Shown here: piece by piece, positions 52,586 through 61,195 of the stretch
Position numbering within the stretch: position 1 is the first letter of the stretch
How the letters are laid out: each line of letters opens with the position of its first letter
Source of the DNA: JBAXQQ01 sp037131695
Lineage (GTDB): Bacteria; Armatimonadota; Hebobacteria; CAIYQO01
Assembly: GCA_964638715.1 (NCBI GenBank)
Contig: CAZWZF010000002.1
Location: 62,001 to 126,000, forward strand
Direction of reading: 5' to 3'
Length of the DNA stretch: 64,000 nucleotides
Made by a program: the position numbers and the translations under genes
The notes under the pieces: model-generated
Told to the model about the DNA's origin: nothing
The model's input: only the letters and a program-made list of their open reading frames with translations
Databases searched by the model: none

Positions 52586-53413
52586 TTATCGTTTTCCTGG
52601 TGTTGATGTTGCTGGCTTTGTCGATGCGGATGGCGGTGTAGTTGCAGCAGGCGATACCGGCTGTACTGTAGTTGTATCTGCTACACTTGGTGTTGTTGCG
52701 GTTGTTGCGGCAGCATCTCCTGATGTAGTGGTTTCAGTACCAATAGTTGCTGGTGCAATTAATGGTAATTTATCCCAATTATACGAAACGGTATTTGAAA
52801 TAAATAAAATCGAACCGCTCATAGTTAATACACAATAACCGGCAGCACCTTTTTCGTCAAAATGGCGACTTTTTGCGACATCAGTATCTTTCATAATTAA
52901 ATGAGTTGAATTATCACATTCTGATATTAAAGGAATACTTTCTAAATCTCCATTGAATGAGGATATTATATTCTTGCCACCGACATTACCATTATAGCCG
53001 TAAGTTATAGCACCATAAGCAAGTCCGGTAGCAGGACATGTAAGATTTTTACTGTCTTTAATAAAAGCAGTCCAATTTGAATCAGCAGGTGGAAGAAGTA
53101 CGCTATTTTTTGAATCTTGCAGATACATATTAAGATCAGTGCTGATATTTTTTAGATTTGATAGACAAGTTGATCTATATGTAGCTATCGTTTTCTTTTT
53201 ATTGTTATTATATATTGTTATAGTAGCAGCTAAAATAAAAATTACTGCAAGAACTAAGCCGGTAATGATGAGGCGGTATTTAATTTTCCCGGATCTCAAG
53301 GTAGCAGATTTGCTGCCGGCAATTATCTTGCCATCTGATGAAAAGACTGCATTACAAAAAATACATATTAATGACGAATCCGGGATTTCTTTCTGACATG
53401 AAGGGCATTTCAT
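52586..53413 (-). CDS. Zinc-ribbon membrane protein with pilin-like (H-X9-DG-type) domain
   Basis: In this 275-residue protein a zinc ribbon (CPSCQKEIPDSSLICIFC, residues 3-20) is followed by one membrane helix (about 48-68). A region starting CLSNLKNISTDLNMYLQD follows, resembling the post-helix part of type II secretion-like pseudopilins with their C-x-NLK and MY patterns. HFDEKGAAGYCVLTMSGSILF then resembles the late strand region of that family. The last 55 residues are a Thr/Ala/Pro-rich tail. There is no prepilin peptidase site, so it would be a cytoplasm-facing ribbon with an extracytoplasmic pilin-like head. Function is unknown. Confidence 0.7.
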   Translation of the reverse strand: MKCPSCQKEIPDSSLICIFCNAVFSSDGKIIAGSKSATLRSGKIKYRLIITGLVLAVIFILAATITIYNNNKKKTIATYRSTCLSNLKNISTDLNMYLQDSKNSVLLPPADSNWTAFIKDSKNLTCPATGLAYGAITYGYNGNVGGKNIISSFNGDLESIPLISECDNSTHLIMKDTDVAKSRHFDEKGAAGYCVLTMSGSILFISNTVSYNWDKLPLIAPATIGTETTTSGDAAATTATTPSVADTTTVQPVSPAATTPPSASTKPATSTPGKR

Positions 53414-53495
53414 AATCTAATTTTTCTCCTGTTTTATTTTGCACTATTTTAGACACTGCTTACAAGTTTTTGTTTTGACGGTATAAATTACATTT

Positions 53496-55616
53496 TTAAT
53501 TAACTGATATTCCCATTACTCGATTAATTAAATCATGTAATCCTTTAACAGTATACGGTTTTTGAATAAATTCAGTTGGTTTATCACTGGATAACCTTCT
53601 TGATACTTCGCGTTCATTGTATCCACTCGATAGAATAATTAACGAATCAGGATTGATATTTCTAATTTCGTGCAATGCATCTGCGCCATTCATCTTTGGC
53701 ATAGATAAATCAAGTAAAATACAACAGATATTGTTGACGTTTTCTGTGTACAATTTGACTGCTTCATAACCATCTTCAGCCATTAATGTTTTGTATCCAA
53801 TACTTTCAATTATTTCTTTACAAATATTGCGGATGTTCTTATCATCGTCAGCTATAAGTATAGTATCACAATAAAGATTATTAATAATATTTTTTTCTGG
53901 AACGTTTTCAATGATTGATGGCAAGTCAATAATTTCTTCAATTTGACATGGTAATAATACTCGGATTGTTGTACCAGTTTCAACGATTGAATTTACGATA
54001 ATTGCTCCTTTATGCGCTTTAATAATTCCCATAACTGCAGGCATTCCAAGTCCTCGTCCCAAAAATTTTGTAGAATAAAATGGGTCAAACAATTTTTGTA
54101 TAATTTCATCATTCATCCCACATCCATTATCAATAACTTCAAGATAGGCATATTGTCCTGCAGGTTGAATAACATCGAGTTTAGTTTTTTTCAAATATGT
54201 ATCGTCACAATTCATGATTCCAGATTTAATGGTTATTGAACCATGTTTTTCACCAATTGCTTCTGCAGAATTTATAACCAGATTCATTACAATCTGATCA
54301 ATTTGTTCCGAGTCACCTTTAATCTCAGGTAAATTATCGTAACAATCTATATTAATATCAATTGTTCTGCTAATAGATTGGCGTAATAGATTATAATTTT
54401 CTTTAAGCAAGTCATTCAAATTTATTGTATTTATATTGAATATTCCATTACCAGAATAAGCAAGCATCTTATTTGTGAGTTCAGCGGCTCTTCTTGCACC
54501 TTCCATTGCATTGTTGAGTAAAGAAATATCTGAGTTCATATCTATCATGCGTAACATTGCAAGGTCGAGGTTTCCTATAATTGCCATTAATAAATTGTTG
54601 AAATTATGAGCGATTCCACCGGTTAAAACGCCGATACTTTCTAATTTCTGCGCTTGCAATAATTGTCGTTCTAATTCAAATTTGTCTTTTTCCAGGTTGT
54701 ATTGTTCTGTTATATCTGTTGCAGTGCCAATAACATATTTTGAGCCTTGAAAATCTGCAAGGATAGCATTAATTATTGCTTTTAGGATAGTGCCATCTTT
54801 TTTAATTAAATTTACTGAGTATGTAGTAGGTACTATATCACCGTTTAATCGCCGGTGATAATAATCAAGAATTCTATCTCTATCCTCTAACTCAATAAAA
54901 TCGGGGAAATAGTAATTTTTCAATTCGTCAGGTTCATATCCCAGCATTTCATAGAAAGCAGGGTTGATATATTCTAATTTTGCTTCGCGAAGAATAAAGA
55001 CTCCATCTTTTATACATTCAATTAATGTGCGGTATTTTAATTCGCTTTCCTGATAAGCTTTTTCATATCTCATTCTTTCAATTTCTACGCCACAACGGTC
55101 AGAAAATATTTTCAGAAGAGTAATTGTCAATTCCAGATGTTCAATTGGTTGGGTAGATAACAATACGATGATACCAATAGGTTTTCCCGTCGTATCAAAG
55201 AGTGGAGTACCAACATAACCTTCGATTTGCATTTGTTGAAGTAGTATATCATCAGGAAATTGGGTTTGAACACCTGCAGGATAAGAACATAACTTTTTAT
55301 TTTTCTCAATGACAAACTCACATGGTGTACCGGTTAAACAATATGAGAATAAAGGCATTGGTTGTCCAGCGGCATAGCCGCCCAATATATGAATGGTTTC
55401 ATTATCTGGAAGCAATTCGCCAACAAATGCATATTCAATACCAATGTTGACTGCCAGATGGCTGGTAATTTGTTCGAAAAATTCAGCAGCAGTTAATGCT
55501 GCGAAAGAAGTTGACAGATATTTTAGTACGGTATCAGATCCCCGCAATAAGCTATTTTCTTGTTGCAGGACAGCCAGCTCGTGTTTAAGCTGATTGATTT
55601 CTTCTTGAAATTGCAT
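53496..55616 (-). CDS. Hybrid sensor histidine kinase (GAF-PAS-HisKA-HATPase-receiver)
   Basis: In this protein of about 706 residues a short coiled coil (EEINQLKHELAVLQQEN) leads into a GAF domain (about 35-180). A PAS domain follows (about 195-310: GVFILREAKLEYINPAFYEMLGYE). The kinase core has the His box GGIAHNFNNLL, N box NLVINSAEAIG and G boxes DNGCGMNDE and GRGLGMPAV. A C-terminal receiver carries ILIADDD, the phosphoacceptor in LLDLSMP and the Lys in IQKPY. There is no membrane segment, so it senses a cytoplasmic signal. I start at ATG 55616 with AAAGG upstream. No separate response regulator is adjacent. Confidence 0.93.
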   Translation of the reverse strand: MQFQEEINQLKHELAVLQQENSLLRGSDTVLKYLSTSFAALTAAEFFEQITSHLAVNIGIEYAFVGELLPDNETIHILGGYAAGQPMPLFSYCLTGTPCEFVIEKNKKLCSYPAGVQTQFPDDILLQQMQIEGYVGTPLFDTTGKPIGIIVLLSTQPIEHLELTITLLKIFSDRCGVEIERMRYEKAYQESELKYRTLIECIKDGVFILREAKLEYINPAFYEMLGYEPDELKNYYFPDFIELEDRDRILDYYHRRLNGDIVPTTYSVNLIKKDGTILKAIINAILADFQGSKYVIGTATDITEQYNLEKDKFELERQLLQAQKLESIGVLTGGIAHNFNNLLMAIIGNLDLAMLRMIDMNSDISLLNNAMEGARRAAELTNKMLAYSGNGIFNINTINLNDLLKENYNLLRQSISRTIDINIDCYDNLPEIKGDSEQIDQIVMNLVINSAEAIGEKHGSITIKSGIMNCDDTYLKKTKLDVIQPAGQYAYLEVIDNGCGMNDEIIQKLFDPFYSTKFLGRGLGMPAVMGIIKAHKGAIIVNSIVETGTTIRVLLPCQIEEIIDLPSIIENVPEKNIINNLYCDTILIADDDKNIRNICKEIIESIGYKTLMAEDGYEAVKLYTENVNNICCILLDLSMPKMNGADALHEIRNINPDSLIILSSGYNEREVSRRLSSDKPTEFIQKPYTVKGLHDLINRVMGISVN

Positions 55617-55731
55617 ATCAATACCTTTCTTATTGCAATAATAAAGATACATTAACTAATTTGATATAACAATTATATTTCTTTTTGCAATGATATGATA
55701 TAGTGATTTTACGTATTTTTACTCTATTAAA

Positions 55732-56220
55732 TTATGTTTTTGTACGCGCCAGAATATACGCGATTCCTGCTTTCATTTCATGCATTGTGATGGTTCCACC
55801 GCGCAAATCTTCAATTTGGAGAAGCTTGGTCATTTTTTGGAATAAATCTTTCTGACACATACCCATTGCATACCAGCGGTCGATATCTTCTTGTAGTCGA
55901 CTTACTCTAATCGTCGGGATAGTTAAAACTAATTTTATTATGAAAGAGATAATGTCATCAATATTTTCTGTAAAAACTTCATCGTGGGTATCAACATCAA
56001 TATAAGAATATTTATTACCGGATTCGTGGAATGTGACATTAATCTGGTTAGTAGAACCGCCGGGCACTTCGTATACAATAGCCAGATTCTCAATTTTACC
56101 ATGTTCTTCCATCCAACTGGAAAACTCTGCACGCAGATTACCATAAGGTATCTGGTGCAGATACGGTTTCATTGCTTCATATATTTTATCAGCCCATTCA
56201 GTTAATTTGTCTTGCTGCAT
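55732..56220 (-). CDS. Conserved-looking soluble protein of unknown function
   Basis: I do not recognise this protein of about 162 residues. It is mixed alpha/beta, with an N-terminal helix (DKLTEWADKIYEAMKPYL), central strands (LAIVYEVPGGSTNQINVTFHE, YSYIDVDTHDEVF), and C-terminal helices with VSRLQEDIDRWYAMGMCQKDLFQKM. It has neither a signal peptide nor a membrane segment. ATG 56220 has AGGA ten bases upstream; the ATG at 56229 sits on top of that site. It lies between spoVS and the sensor kinase on the same strand, with a 50-base gap to spoVS. Confidence 0.65.
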   Translation of the reverse strand: MQQDKLTEWADKIYEAMKPYLHQIPYGNLRAEFSSWMEEHGKIENLAIVYEVPGGSTNQINVTFHESGNKYSYIDVDTHDEVFTENIDDIISFIIKLVLTIPTIRVSRLQEDIDRWYAMGMCQKDLFQKMTKLLQIEDLRGGTITMHEMKAGIAYILARTKT

Positions 56221-56270
56221 TACAGTCATTTCCTACACTTCCATATTCAATTTTCCATAATATCGGCTGA

Positions 56271-56531
56271 TTATCGCGGCTCAACAATTAATCTGATAGC
56301 AGTTCTTTCAGAACCATCTACGACTAAGTCGGTAAAAGCGGGGCGACATATTAAGTCAATACCGGAAGGTGCCATAAAGCCTCTCGCTATTGCGAGTGCT
56401 TTTATAGCTTGATTCAGGGCGCCGGCTCCAATTGTTTGCAACTCAGCGACACCTTGCTCGCGGATCACGCCTGCAAGCGCGCCCGCAACCGAATTCGGGT
56501 TCGATTTTGCGGATACCCGTAAGACTTCCAT
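56271..56531 (-). CDS. spoVS: Stage V sporulation protein S (SpoVS)
   Basis: This 86-residue Alba-like protein, MEVLRVSAKSNPNSVAGALAG in outline, ends AIRLIVEPR. It is very strongly conserved across sporulating and many non-sporulating bacteria. In Bacillus it affects sporulation and septation; outside sporulators its role is unknown. AAGGAG precedes the ATG and a TGCTAAAAT extended -10 lies at 56559-56567. ymdB is the upstream neighbour, as in many Firmicutes. Confidence 0.96.
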   Translation of the reverse strand: MEVLRVSAKSNPNSVAGALAGVIREQGVAELQTIGAGALNQAIKALAIARGFMAPSGIDLICRPAFTDLVVDGSERTAIRLIVEPR

Positions 56532-56558
56532 TGAAATGCTCCTTTTACTGCGATTTAT

Positions 56559-56567
56559 ATTTTAGCA
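56559..56567 (-). promoter_or_regulatory. Extended -10 promoter of spoVS
   Basis: On the minus strand this reads TGC-TAAAAT, 28 bases before the spoVS ATG. No convincing -35 box is visible at 17-18 bases. Confidence 0.45.
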
Positions 56568-56622
56568 TTTACGTCGAATTTTACATTAAAACGGGTTATT
56601 TTTTTGTGATGGTATTACAATA

Positions 56623-57429
56623 TTATTTGCGTCCATCATCAGTAATATTTGATTTCATTATTTCCTGAATACGTGTGATATTCAGAGCCATTCCAGTTTC
56701 GTCGTTAACCTCAATAACGACCGCGTTTATTGTAACATTTCCACCGGCAACCTCAAAACGAGAAGGCATGCGGGTGAGAAATTTCTTCAAAACCCCATCT
56801 TTCTGCATTCCTAATATGGAATCCTGTGGTCCTACCATACCTACATCAGTTATAAAAGCAGTACCTTGCGGCAAGATGCGTTCATCTGATGTCTGTACAT
56901 GAGTATGTGTACCCACTACTGCGCTTATTTTACCATCAAAATGCCATGCAATGGCTGCTTTTTCTGAAGTTGCTTCAGCGTGCACATCAAAAAGAATACA
57001 ATTAGTATGAGATTTTATCAAGGGGAGCAAATCTGCAGCCACTTTAAACGGATCATCAGCAGGTTCCATAAAAGTACGACCAAGTAAGTTTATTACTGCC
57101 AGACGCTTATTTCCAGCTTTAAAAATTCCATATCCAAAACCTGGAACACCTTCCGGATAATTCGCCGGGCGTATTATCCGCGGCTCATTTACCAGTAATT
57201 GTTCTGCTTCCTTTTTACTGAATGTATGATTTCCCAGGGTTAACACATTAATTCCGGCGCCAAACAATTCATCAGCAACAGTATGGGTTATTCCCATGCC
57301 TGCTGCTGTATTCTCACCATTCGCAATAATGATATCCGGCGAATACGCAGCTTGCCAACGCGGTAGAATTGTTGCTATTGCATGTCTGCCGGGACGGCCA
57401 ATAATATCGCCGAAAAAAAGTATTTTCAT
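56623..57429 (-). CDS. ymdB: YmdB-family metallophosphoesterase (cyclic nucleotide phosphodiesterase)
   Basis: This 268-residue protein opens MKILFFGDIIGRPGR and carries the two-metal ligands in ANGENTAAGMGI, TLGNHTF, DVHAEATSEK and VVGTHTHVQTSDER. This is the complete pattern of the YmdB/TIGR00282 family. Characterised members hydrolyse cyclic nucleotides and influence biofilm and RNA turnover. Its ATG overlaps the lpd stop by one base. The last 16 residues extend past the usual end. Confidence 0.94.
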   Translation of the reverse strand: MKILFFGDIIGRPGRHAIATILPRWQAAYSPDIIIANGENTAAGMGITHTVADELFGAGINVLTLGNHTFSKKEAEQLLVNEPRIIRPANYPEGVPGFGYGIFKAGNKRLAVINLLGRTFMEPADDPFKVAADLLPLIKSHTNCILFDVHAEATSEKAAIAWHFDGKISAVVGTHTHVQTSDERILPQGTAFITDVGMVGPQDSILGMQKDGVLKKFLTRMPSRFEVAGGNVTINAVVIEVNDETGMALNITRIQEIMKSNITDDGRK

Positions 57430-58817
57430 TACATGTGTACCGGATGTCCCATAACAGCTTCAGCGGCTTCATGGAAAATCTCTGACAGGGTGGGGTGAGC
57501 ATGAACAGAATGAGCATACTGTTGTACGGTCATTTCATTCTCAATCGCTAATGTGACACCGGTTATCATATCAGTAACATGCGGTCCGATAGCCTGGCAT
57601 CCTATTAATTTATTATCATCAATATTGATAACTATCTTAACATTCCCTTCGCGTTCGCCAACTGCAACAGCTTTGCCAATGGCACGGAATTGGAATGTAG
57701 CGCTTTTAGCATTAATACCTGCTGCTATTGCAGCTGCCTCAGTCAAGCCAACTGAGGCGACCTGTGGTGATGAATATAATGCTGTCGGAATGGCACGATA
57801 GCTCATTTCGGATTTAATTCCAGCGATATTATCAACAGCTACCGCCGCTTCTGCAGATGCTTTATGAGCCAGCAGCATGCCGCCAACAACATCACCGATT
57901 GCGTATATCCCGGCTATTCCGGTATACATATTTGCATTTACTTTTACAGCTCGTTTTTCAATAGTTATACCATTTTCAGCAAAACCACAATTTTCTGTTA
58001 TAGGAGTGCGGCCTGTTGCTACCAGTACTAATTCGGCAGTTTGCGATTGAATATTTTCATCATCACCCTTTAAATTGAATGAGACTGCTTTACCTTCTGG
58101 TACATCAGAAATTTCCTTAACCATGGCATTAGCAATAACGTTGATACCTTTTTTCTTTAATGATGCAGCAAGTTCTGCAGCTATTTGTTCATCTTCTTGC
58201 GGTAAAATATGCTCTAAACCTTCTAATAGTGTTACTTTAGTTCCTAAAGTATTGCATAAATATGCGAATTCGATGCCTATAGCACCTCCGCCGATAACCA
58301 CCATTGATTCAGGCAGTTTTTCAAGGCTTAACATTTCATTGCTGGTGACTACATTAGTGCCATCCAATCCGGGAATCGGGGGACGTGAAGGTGCAGAACC
58401 GGTTGCAAGAATGATATATTCAGATGTTAATTCATCATTGTTCACAGTAATGCTATTTGTCCCGGATAATTTACCAGAACCGGCATAAACATCAATCGCA
58501 TTTTTCTTCATTAAGAATTCTACGCCGCCGCGAAGTTGTTTAACAACTCTGTCTTTGCGATTCATAATTTTCGTGAAATCAAATGAAGCACCTTCAATTG
58601 TAATACCGAAGTCGCGCATGGAACGTATTGATGCCCATGCTTCGGCTGAAGATAATAATGCTTTAGTTGGTATACAACCGATATTTAAGCAAGTTCCGCC
58701 AATAAATGATTTCTCTACAATGGCGGTACGAAAACCTTTTTGCGCAGATTTGATAGCTGCTACATATCCGCCAGGACCACCGCCAAGCACAATTACATCA
58801 TATCTATATTCAGACAT
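57429..58817 (-). CDS. lpd: Dihydrolipoamide dehydrogenase
   Basis: This 462-residue flavoprotein disulfide reductase has the FAD motif VIVLGGGPGGYVAAI, the redox-active pair GGTCLNIGCIPTKAL, the NAD motif VVIGGGAIGIEFAYL, the FAD motif GIYAIGDVVGG and the catalytic His region HAHPTLSE. It serves 2-oxoacid dehydrogenases or the glycine cleavage system, neither of which is in this window. GAGGT precedes the ATG. It begins the run lpd-ymdB-spoVS. Confidence 0.96.
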   Translation of the reverse strand: MSEYRYDVIVLGGGPGGYVAAIKSAQKGFRTAIVEKSFIGGTCLNIGCIPTKALLSSAEAWASIRSMRDFGITIEGASFDFTKIMNRKDRVVKQLRGGVEFLMKKNAIDVYAGSGKLSGTNSITVNNDELTSEYIILATGSAPSRPPIPGLDGTNVVTSNEMLSLEKLPESMVVIGGGAIGIEFAYLCNTLGTKVTLLEGLEHILPQEDEQIAAELAASLKKKGINVIANAMVKEISDVPEGKAVSFNLKGDDENIQSQTAELVLVATGRTPITENCGFAENGITIEKRAVKVNANMYTGIAGIYAIGDVVGGMLLAHKASAEAAVAVDNIAGIKSEMSYRAIPTALYSSPQVASVGLTEAAAIAAGINAKSATFQFRAIGKAVAVGEREGNVKIVINIDDNKLIGCQAIGPHVTDMITGVTLAIENEMTVQQYAHSVHAHPTLSEIFHEAAEAVMGHPVHM

Positions 58818-58892
58818 TCTAATACCTCAAAGTTGGTTTAATCTTGTTTATCTGGCTAATTATAGCGCAAAGGTGATATCAAAAGCAAAAGA

Positions 58893-59375
58893 CTATTTAT
58901 CACGCGGGTCTATGCCGTATGTTTTATCCTTTTCCTGCATCGGTACTTGTAGAATTCCATTTAATATAATAACTCTTTGAGCATGATTTCGGCAGGTTAT
59001 CAAAGCATCATTCGCATTATATGCATCTGGAGAGTAAATATAATTCTCAGCATCTTTTTGACCAGCTCTTGGGCAGTTTAATACTGACTTATTAATAATA
59101 TACCGTGGTTCTAAATCAGTCAGTTTAGAAGGATTTTTTCCATTATGGTCAATACGATAATTATAGATACTTGTTTTTAATGATAATATTCTCATTTGAC
59201 AGGAAGCAAGGTCATCTCGATTCCATCGGGGGTTTTTATATGACTTGGCGTATTCATAAAATACAAAAGTGAACACTAAAAGTATTCCAATTGCACCAAT
59301 GGCACCACAGCCACACCCGAATAGATGCCAAATTGATGTAAGTTTTTTATTTGATTTTTTCTTCATCTCTTGCAT
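58893..59375 (-). CDS. Small membrane-anchored pilin-like protein
   Basis: In this 160-residue protein a basic N-terminus is followed by a hydrophobic helix (GAIGAIGILLVFTFVFYEY). An extracytoplasmic region follows with an amphipathic helix SLKTSIYNYRIDHNGKNPSKL and LNCPRAG with a following Tyr-rich strand. This order resembles type II secretion or type IV pseudopilins in which 'Y-x2-D-x-G-x-P' loops are common. No prepilin peptidase Gly-x4-Glu site is clear. A Gly-Cys run (FGCGCGAIGAIG) inside the helix is odd. It shares its general layout with the zinc-ribbon protein at 52586. Function is unknown. Confidence 0.62.
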   Translation of the reverse strand: MQEMKKKSNKKLTSIWHLFGCGCGAIGAIGILLVFTFVFYEYAKSYKNPRWNRDDLASCQMRILSLKTSIYNYRIDHNGKNPSKLTDLEPRYIINKSVLNCPRAGQKDAENYIYSPDAYNANDALITCRNHAQRVIILNGILQVPMQEKDKTYGIDPRDK

Positions 59376-59444
59376 GTGTAAATGATGAAGCTATCAAACT
59401 ATTTTGTCAAATATTTCAAAATAAAAAGGAATTTATACGACAGT

Positions 59445-59452
59445 GGTAGAAT
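59445..59452 (+). promoter_or_regulatory. Extended -10 promoter of pyrG
   Basis: TG precedes the octamer, so this reads TGGTAGAAT, an extended -10 box predicting a start near 59459-59461. It belongs to the 174-base gap 59376-59549, which holds no gene. Confidence 0.5.
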
Positions 59453-59460
59453 TTATATAT

Positions 59461-59492
59461 CCCGAGCCAACTTAATTATTACTCCGCTCGGG
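59461..59492 (+). promoter_or_regulatory. Leader hairpin at the predicted 5' end of pyrG mRNA
   Basis: CCCGAGC (59461-59467) pairs perfectly with GCTCGGG (59486-59492) across 18 bases. The predicted transcription start falls at the C-run. No T-run follows, so it is not a classical terminator. CTP-responsive leader control is known for pyrG in Firmicutes, by a different sequence. Confidence 0.45.
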
Positions 59493-59549
59493 CATATCGC
59501 GTTCTTTCGCTTTTATCCCCTTCGGTGTTAAACTATAGGAGCAAATTTA

Positions 59550-61172
59550 ATGGCAAAATTCATATTTGTTACCGGTGGCGTTGTATCGTCATTGGGTAAA
59601 GGTTTAGTTACTGCATGCATGGGAAGAATGCTTCGTTCGCGTGATTTTACCGTCTCAATCATTAAAATTGACCCATATTTAAATGTTGATGCCGGAACAA
59701 TGAACCCGCATCAGCATGGTGAAGTATTTGTAACAGACGACGGTGCAGAAACTGACCTTGACCTTGGGCATTATGAAAGATTTGTTGATATTAATTTAAG
59801 CGCAAATAGCAGTATAACTACCGGGAAAGTATATGAAGCTGTAATTAAGAAAGAAAGACGCGGCGACTATCTTGGCCAGACAGTTCAGGTAATTCCACAT
59901 ATTTCAAATGAAATTAAAAAACGTATCCATGTTGTTGCACAGCGCGACAACGCAGACGTTGTTATAGTAGAAATTGGCGGTACAGTAGGTGACATTGAAA
60001 GTCTTCCATTTTTAGAATCAATCAGGCAGATGCGTAAAGATGAAGGTTACGATAACACATTGTATATACACGTAACCCTGGTACCTACAGTAGGACCTGC
60101 AGCAGAAGCAAAAACAAAACCTACGCAGCACAGTGTCCGGGAATTGCGAAATATTGGTATACATCCCGATATTTTAGTTTGCCGTTCAGCAAGTCCATTG
60201 TCTATTGAAATGCGGGAAAAGATTGCATTATTCTGTGATGTGCCGAATGGCGCAGTTATAGAGAGTCTTGATACGCCAACGGTATACGCACTTCCTTTGG
60301 TATTTGAAGAACAGGGAATGGCTGCCATGGCTATTGAAAGATTGAAATTACCGGTACGTGAACCAGACCATAAACAGTGGCGCGAAGTAATTCATAGGGT
60401 ATTAAATCCGCTGCATAAAGTTACCATCGGTCTTGTCGGCAAATACATGGGACTTGCTGATGCCTACATCAGTGTTTATGAATCATTACGGCATGGTGGA
60501 ATAGCTAATTTATCACAGGTAGAAATTAAATGGATTGATGCTGAAGAATTGCAGGAAATGGATGTGGAGATAGCACTTTCCAAATGTGATGGTATTATTG
60601 TTCCCGGTGGTTTTGGCGACCGTGGCGTAGAAGGCAAGATTCAGGCAATTAAATATGCCCGTGAAAACAAAATACCTTTCCTTGGATTATGTCTGGGTAT
60701 GCAGTGCATGGTTATAGAATATGCCCGTAATGTAGCCGGAATTACCGATGCCAGCAGTCTGGAGTTTAATCCAGATTCATCGAATTTAGTTATAGATCTT
60801 ATGCCGGAACAGAAATTAGTCGCAGATAAAGGTGCGACCATGAGATTAGGGCAATATCCATGTAAGATTACCCCGGGAACTTTAGCCTATAAATGTTATG
60901 GCGATACCATGATTTATGAAAGACATCGTCATCGATTTGAAGTGAATAATGAATATCGCGATAAATTAACCGCTGCGGGAATGGTATTTTCCGGTACTTC
61001 ACCCGATAGTAGATTAGTTGAAATAGCTGAAATCCCCGAACATCCGTGCTTTATAGCATCACAATTCCATCCGGAATTCAAGTCGCGCCCTGATCGCGCA
61101 CATCCATTATTTAAAGAATTTATTCGCGCTGCAGTAGAATATAACGAACCACAAGGAACATTAGAAATGTAG
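59550..61172 (+). CDS. pyrG: CTP synthase
   Basis: The N-terminal amidoligase domain of this 540-residue enzyme (FVTGGVVSSLGKG, DPYLNVDAGTMNPHQHGEVFV, DLGHYERF) is followed by a class I glutamine amidotransferase domain. The latter has the nucleophile GLCLGMQC and the His-x-Glu ending QFHPEFKSRP. It converts UTP, ATP and glutamine to CTP. AGGAG lies nine bases before the ATG. A UroD-like gene follows after 23 bases. Confidence 0.97.
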   Translation: MAKFIFVTGGVVSSLGKGLVTACMGRMLRSRDFTVSIIKIDPYLNVDAGTMNPHQHGEVFVTDDGAETDLDLGHYERFVDINLSANSSITTGKVYEAVIKKERRGDYLGQTVQVIPHISNEIKKRIHVVAQRDNADVVIVEIGGTVGDIESLPFLESIRQMRKDEGYDNTLYIHVTLVPTVGPAAEAKTKPTQHSVRELRNIGIHPDILVCRSASPLSIEMREKIALFCDVPNGAVIESLDTPTVYALPLVFEEQGMAAMAIERLKLPVREPDHKQWREVIHRVLNPLHKVTIGLVGKYMGLADAYISVYESLRHGGIANLSQVEIKWIDAEELQEMDVEIALSKCDGIIVPGGFGDRGVEGKIQAIKYARENKIPFLGLCLGMQCMVIEYARNVAGITDASSLEFNPDSSNLVIDLMPEQKLVADKGATMRLGQYPCKITPGTLAYKCYGDTMIYERHRHRFEVNNEYRDKLTAAGMVFSGTSPDSRLVEIAEIPEHPCFIASQFHPEFKSRPDRAHPLFKEFIRAAVEYNEPQGTLEM

Positions 61173-61195
61173 CAACTGTTTTCTTGGAGAAAATA

